DNA from: CALNYX01 sp942490925
GTDB lineage: Bacteria; Chlamydiota; Chlamydiia; Chlamydiales; JAAKFR01
Length of the DNA stretch: 16,924 nt
Assembly: GCA_942490925.1 (NCBI GenBank)
Contig: CALNYX010000006.1
Coordinates: 1 to 16,924 of the forward strand
Reading direction: 5' to 3'
Below, one piece after another: positions 13,549 to 16,924 of the stretch. Both the position numbers and the translations under genes were made by a program. Under the pieces are notes generated by a model. The model was not told where the DNA came from and did not search any database. It saw nothing but the letters and a program-made list of their open reading frames with translations. The first letter of the stretch is position 1. Every line of letters begins with the position of its first letter.

Positions 13549-15048
13549 ATGCGAAAGACTCTTATCGCCTTACTTCTTGTCGTTTTTGCACTCTCTGGAT
13601 GCGCATTGTCTCAGGCAAATGAGCCACAAACTCGAATCCAACATCAAGCTGCAAAGCTAAAACAGACTGTCCAACCACAGACAGTTCATGTTGTTCAGCA
13701 GGCATATCTCGGAGCTGATCCAGTGAAGATTGATCAAGGCGCAATGCTTCCGTTCATCTTTAGCCAAAAGATTACGCTCCGCACTAGAGGCACAATGCCT
13801 GAACTGGTGAATGCCATTCAAGACATCGTCCCACTCGGCATTAAATATTCCGCTAATGACAAGGCTCAGACAGAATCTAAAGACGGCATTTCAAAACCTG
13901 CAAAGCGTCTGGCTCTAGCGTATCACGGTACAGTGGAGAACTTGTTCAACACTATTGGCCAACACTTTGGTCAGAGCTGGGAATATCAGAATGGTGTCGT
14001 TGAATTCTCTTTCCTCAGGGTGAAAACCTTCACCCTCTTCACCTCACCTAGTGAAGTTGGTTACGAGGGTACGATTACCAATAAAACTGAATCAAAAAGT
14101 TCAGATTCAGGAACAGCCGCAAGCGCATCCGGATCTTCTTCGCAAACCTCTCAAACTAGCAAAAGCAGATACAAAGCTGATGCATGGACCGAGTGTAAAG
14201 CTGGCGTTGAATCCATGCTCTCCAAGCGCGGCAGTGTTTCAATAAGCAAATCCAGCGGTACTATTACCGTTACAGATACGGCTCCAGCACTACGCCGCAT
14301 TGAAAAGTATATCGACAGCGTAAACGCAAAACTAGGCAAACAGGTAGCACTCAGTGTTCATGTGTGGGCGTTGGAACTTTCTGACAACACAGATACCGGC
14401 ATCAATCTTAAAGTATTACTTGAAGGTTCTGGTCTTAAATTAGCTTCAAGCGTTGTAAACCCTTACCAAGTCATAGATGGCGCAAGTTCGCTTACTGCAA
14501 CAATTCTCGGAAACGGACAGCTCAGCGGTTCTGAAGCAGTACTTCGTGCATTGAAAAAGAAGGGGCGTACGACTCTGCTCACATCCGGTAGCGGTATCAG
14601 CATGAACAACCAGACACTCCCTGTTCAGGTTGATCGTCGGATTGCTTACTTGGCTGGCACCAAGACGACCACCACAAACGAAAGCTCCAGCACAGAACTT
14701 ACGGCTGGTGAGGTTTCTCCTGGCTTTGCAATGGCTGTTATCCCGCACATCCTTGATCGCCGACGTGTGATCTTGCAATGCAACGTATCTCTTTCTTCAC
14801 TTGACAAACTTGTAGAGTTCAAATCTGGAGAGCAAACAATCCAGCTCCCACAGCTCTCCACTCGTAGTTTTGCGCAACAAATCAGCATGAACATGGGACA
14901 GACTCTTGTTCTTGCAGGGTTCGAGCAAGAAAAAGGTGTAGAGTCTGAAGGCGTCGACATATTCGCAGCTGGCCAAAGCTCCCAGCGTGAAAAACGCATC
15001 ATCGTAATCACCATAGATGTGGAAAGCGCCGGAGACTTGAATGCATAG
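13549..15048 (+). CDS. pilN: PilN-family type IVb pilus secretin (lipoprotein)
   Basis: A 499-aa outer-membrane pore for the pilus. A lipobox LSGC (Cys18) marks it as a lipoprotein, as in R64 PilN and BfpB. Residues about 60-175 form the periplasmic N-domain. A Ser/Thr/Gln-rich, low-complexity segment follows at about 182-206 (SDSGTAASASGSSSQTSQTS). A KH-like N1 region covers about 210-265 (SISKSSGTITVTDTAPALRRIEKYI). The secretin domain takes the C-terminal part, ending with RSFAQQISMNMGQTLVLAGFEQ at about 439-460. It is two bases after the previous gene and overlaps the next by 8 bp. Confidence 0.88.
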   Translation: MRKTLIALLLVVFALSGCALSQANEPQTRIQHQAAKLKQTVQPQTVHVVQQAYLGADPVKIDQGAMLPFIFSQKITLRTRGTMPELVNAIQDIVPLGIKYSANDKAQTESKDGISKPAKRLALAYHGTVENLFNTIGQHFGQSWEYQNGVVEFSFLRVKTFTLFTSPSEVGYEGTITNKTESKSSDSGTAASASGSSSQTSQTSKSRYKADAWTECKAGVESMLSKRGSVSISKSSGTITVTDTAPALRRIEKYIDSVNAKLGKQVALSVHVWALELSDNTDTGINLKVLLEGSGLKLASSVVNPYQVIDGASSLTATILGNGQLSGSEAVLRALKKKGRTTLLTSGSGISMNNQTLPVQVDRRIAYLAGTKTTTTNESSSTELTAGEVSPGFAMAVIPHILDRRRVILQCNVSLSSLDKLVEFKSGEQTIQLPQLSTRSFAQQISMNMGQTLVLAGFEQEKGVESEGVDIFAAGQSSQREKRIIVITIDVESAGDLNA

Positions 15049-16306
15049 CGTCAAAATTAACGGCAAGCCCTATGCTGTCGGCCTGTGGTGGCAGGTTCTT
15101 AAAGGCAGCAAGAAACGGGATCAGCTTGCCCACATCCGTAAACAGGTTGCAGAATTTAAGGACGAGGACTTCAACTGCTATGTCATTCGCAAGTCTCAGT
15201 TCGGACTCGGTAATCTCACAGGGAAGATCAAATCATACCCGTCTCTCGCCTGCGCTCTGATCGATCGCACTCATGGCACTTGGATTGGCCGCTTTCTCCT
15301 TGAAGACTCTGACGGCAAACAACTCTGGTGGGTCTGCGCGATCAAGGACGGCAAACCACTTGCTGACGGCGATGCAATCTTCACCTCACAGCATGAAGCA
15401 GACAGACATCTTGAGAAAATTCGCGCGATTTCTAAATGGGAACACGAAGTACTCACAGAGACCGTTGCAGAAACAGAAGAGCATTTCAAAGGACTTTTAA
15501 AACCAGCTCAACGGCTTCATTCACTTGAAGAGAAAAGTGTTCCCTCTTCTGTACGGGTGATCGTAGTGCTGTTGATCTGCGCCGGCTTCTACATGGTCTA
15601 CGCCAAATATGAAGCGCACAAACTTGCTGAGTTCAATCGCAAGCAGCAACAGATTCATGCTAAAGACGCTCAAAACAGACGTAAACAGCTTGAAAATTCG
15701 TCAGAACTATTCTTTCCGAAAGTCTGGCAAAAAGCTCCGGACGTTGCTCATGTTGCCGCACTCTGCGTACCGGCTATGCAAGACTTGCCGCTCTACAATC
15801 GAGGATGGGCACTTTTAAGTAGCACATGCGACACCTCGACGGTTCCAGCTCAACTAAAAACAGAATGGAAACACACCGCCGGCGCACGATTTGATGCACT
15901 ACCTGTTGTGTTTGAAGAACCGGCAATTCTTGATTCGATTACGCCGACCAAGGCGTTCTCAACCCACGACCTCTACGTAAAGCGCGAACGCCCTATGAGT
16001 AATCTTCTCACCAAAGAAGAAGCAATGGGCAAAATATATCAGCTCACATCTGCTGCCCAGGCACATATCAGCTTGGCCTGGTCTCCGATCAAGACACACA
16101 AAGAAAGTGATGTAATCGGTGCCCCCTTGGTCTTCACCTCTCCGTGGCGTCACAGCAAATGGATGCTTTCCAGCATTCCAAGTGCAGCTATCACCGACCG
16201 ATCCCTACTTACTTCACTTGATAAGATTCCTGGCATCGTAATCGCTCAAATCACCTACCTTCACCAAGGTTGGACAATCACGGGAGAACTCTATGTCCAA
16301 AACTAA
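15041..16306 (+). CDS. pilO: PilO2-family type IVb pilus accessory protein
   Basis: A 421-aa bitopic inner-membrane protein. The N-terminal cytoplasmic domain (INGKPYAVGLWWQVL, then the PSLACALIDRTHGTWIGRF block) fits the PilO2/pilin accessory family of R64-type pili. One membrane span lies at about 171-191, followed by a charged coiled-coil-like stretch rich in K, Q and R (192-220) and a periplasmic domain. PilO proteins form the inner-membrane platform with PilP, below the secretin. GGAG precedes the ATG, which overlaps the pilN end. The order secretin - PilO - PilP is that of R64. Confidence 0.83.
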   Translation: MHSVKINGKPYAVGLWWQVLKGSKKRDQLAHIRKQVAEFKDEDFNCYVIRKSQFGLGNLTGKIKSYPSLACALIDRTHGTWIGRFLLEDSDGKQLWWVCAIKDGKPLADGDAIFTSQHEADRHLEKIRAISKWEHEVLTETVAETEEHFKGLLKPAQRLHSLEEKSVPSSVRVIVVLLICAGFYMVYAKYEAHKLAEFNRKQQQIHAKDAQNRRKQLENSSELFFPKVWQKAPDVAHVAALCVPAMQDLPLYNRGWALLSSTCDTSTVPAQLKTEWKHTAGARFDALPVVFEEPAILDSITPTKAFSTHDLYVKRERPMSNLLTKEEAMGKIYQLTSAAQAHISLAWSPIKTHKESDVIGAPLVFTSPWRHSKWMLSSIPSAAITDRSLLTSLDKIPGIVIAQITYLHQGWTITGELYVQN

Positions 16307-16924
16307 CATAAAAGCACTGGTCGTCATGCTGCTCTGCCTTGCCTTTGCAGCCACGGCATTCGCGGCTTCAGAAGAAAAGAAGCCAGTCCTTCCACTTCAA
16401 CCTCCGACACAAGAAGAGACTGAAAAAGCTACTGACAAACTGAATGAACTCTTCAAGGAGGAGCGACCTACCGCTCTAAAGGCGGCAGGCCAAACTGAAG
16501 AAAAAAAGCTCTCTTCTTTGACTCCAGAAGCAAAAAAGGACGGAAAAACAGCGTCAGCTGACACCAAAATAGAAAAACCGGTTCATAAGGCACAGATTGA
16601 GCATTCAATGACCGATAAAAAGGCAAAAAAAGATACTGCCACAAACACTACACTTCCGGCCAAAGAAGCAGCAAAACTTAGTGCGCTCGATCTGCTCAAA
16701 TCTGATTTGGAATTGCTAAACGTCAAAGTTGAAATCGCTCAAAAGCAAAAACGTCTGAAAGAGCTAAACCACTTCCTCAAGCCTGTAGCTGCGCCAAAGA
16801 TCTATCGCTTCCCTCGTGCAAAGACCAAGAAAACCACACCGCCGGTCGTGCTCTCCATACAGGGCATTGGTGATGAGCTGACAGCCACCCTCCAGTTTCA
16901 AAGCAGCGGCAAACCTGTCCGTAC
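16293..16924 (+). CDS. pilP: PilP-family type IVb pilus protein (3' truncated by window)
   Basis: 210 complete codons are present, starting at ATG 16293 and overlapping the pilO stop by 14 bp; GGGAG lies upstream. A signal peptide ends near AFA (22-24). Then come an acidic/Lys-rich variable linker, a coiled-coil stretch (about 130-160, SALDLLKSDLELLNVKVE) and the beginning of the conserved PilP domain (VVLSIQGIGDELTATLQF). PilP connects the inner-membrane platform to the secretin in the periplasm. pilQ, pilR and pilS would be expected next if the cluster follows R64. Confidence 0.75.
   Translation, partial: MSKTNIKALVVMLLCLAFAATAFAASEEKKPVLPLQPPTQEETEKATDKLNELFKEERPTALKAAGQTEEKKLSSLTPEAKKDGKTASADTKIEKPVHKAQIEHSMTDKKAKKDTATNTTLPAKEAAKLSALDLLKSDLELLNVKVEIAQKQKRLKELNHFLKPVAAPKIYRFPRAKTKKTTPPVVLSIQGIGDELTATLQFQSSGKPVR

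Noticed and set aside
14083..14165. Ser-rich coding repeat in pilN as a DNA repeat element
   Set aside because: The codons are mixed and no exact repeat unit is seen; it is simply a low-complexity linker in the protein.

Overview
The window looks like part of a conjugative plasmid or integrative conjugative element from a Gram-negative bacterium of moderate G+C content. The evidence is many Sec signal peptides, three lipoprotein-type or outer-membrane proteins and a secretin. A sulfate-reducing Desulfovibrio-type host is my guess; nothing in the sequence proves a taxon. Nearly all genes lie on the + strand, tightly packed with start/stop overlaps, so most of the window reads as one long transfer operon. 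There are no tRNA, rRNA, CRISPR or IS elements.

Replication end (1-2410). The end of an unknown gene is followed by a small winged-helix protein (190-564), a 213-bp gap, and a 430-aa winged-helix replication-initiator-like protein (778-2070). The gap carries, on the minus strand, a complete candidate antisense RNA unit: a TTGACA box, a second hairpin and a classic U-tract terminator. Inside the initiator gene lie four 21-22-bp iteron-like repeats, an inverted copy beside them, and a flanking A+T-rich stretch. This is the layout of the phage lambda origin inside gene O. Together these suggest an initiator, an origin and a copy-control RNA in about 1.5 kb.

Transfer genes (2063-12770). A traK-traL-traM set of the IncP type overlaps the end of the initiator gene. 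It runs into trbB (ATPase), trbC (pilin), trbD, an unknown gene, trbE (ATPase), trbJ, trbL, an unknown membrane protein gene, trbF and trbG. This is the Ti-plasmid trb order with extra genes. trbL (about 9.68-9.78 kb) and trbF (about 11.29 kb) are broken by frame shifts, all in the same +1 direction. A decayed minus-strand lipoprotein-like reading frame sits where trbK would be, and a tiny minus-strand membrane ORF lies between trbL and trbF.

Pilus genes (12767-16924). After trbG comes a lipoprotein whose N-terminal half is TrbH-like and whose C-terminal half is like the TcpQ domain of PilL. It is followed by homologues of the R64 type IVb pilus proteins PilN (secretin), PilO and PilP (cut by the window end). 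TrbI (VirB10) is not present where it would be expected. The window therefore shows a physical join, at one fused gene, between a conjugative type IV secretion system and a type IVb pilus assembly system. No relaxase, coupling protein or convincing oriT is visible, so those would lie outside.
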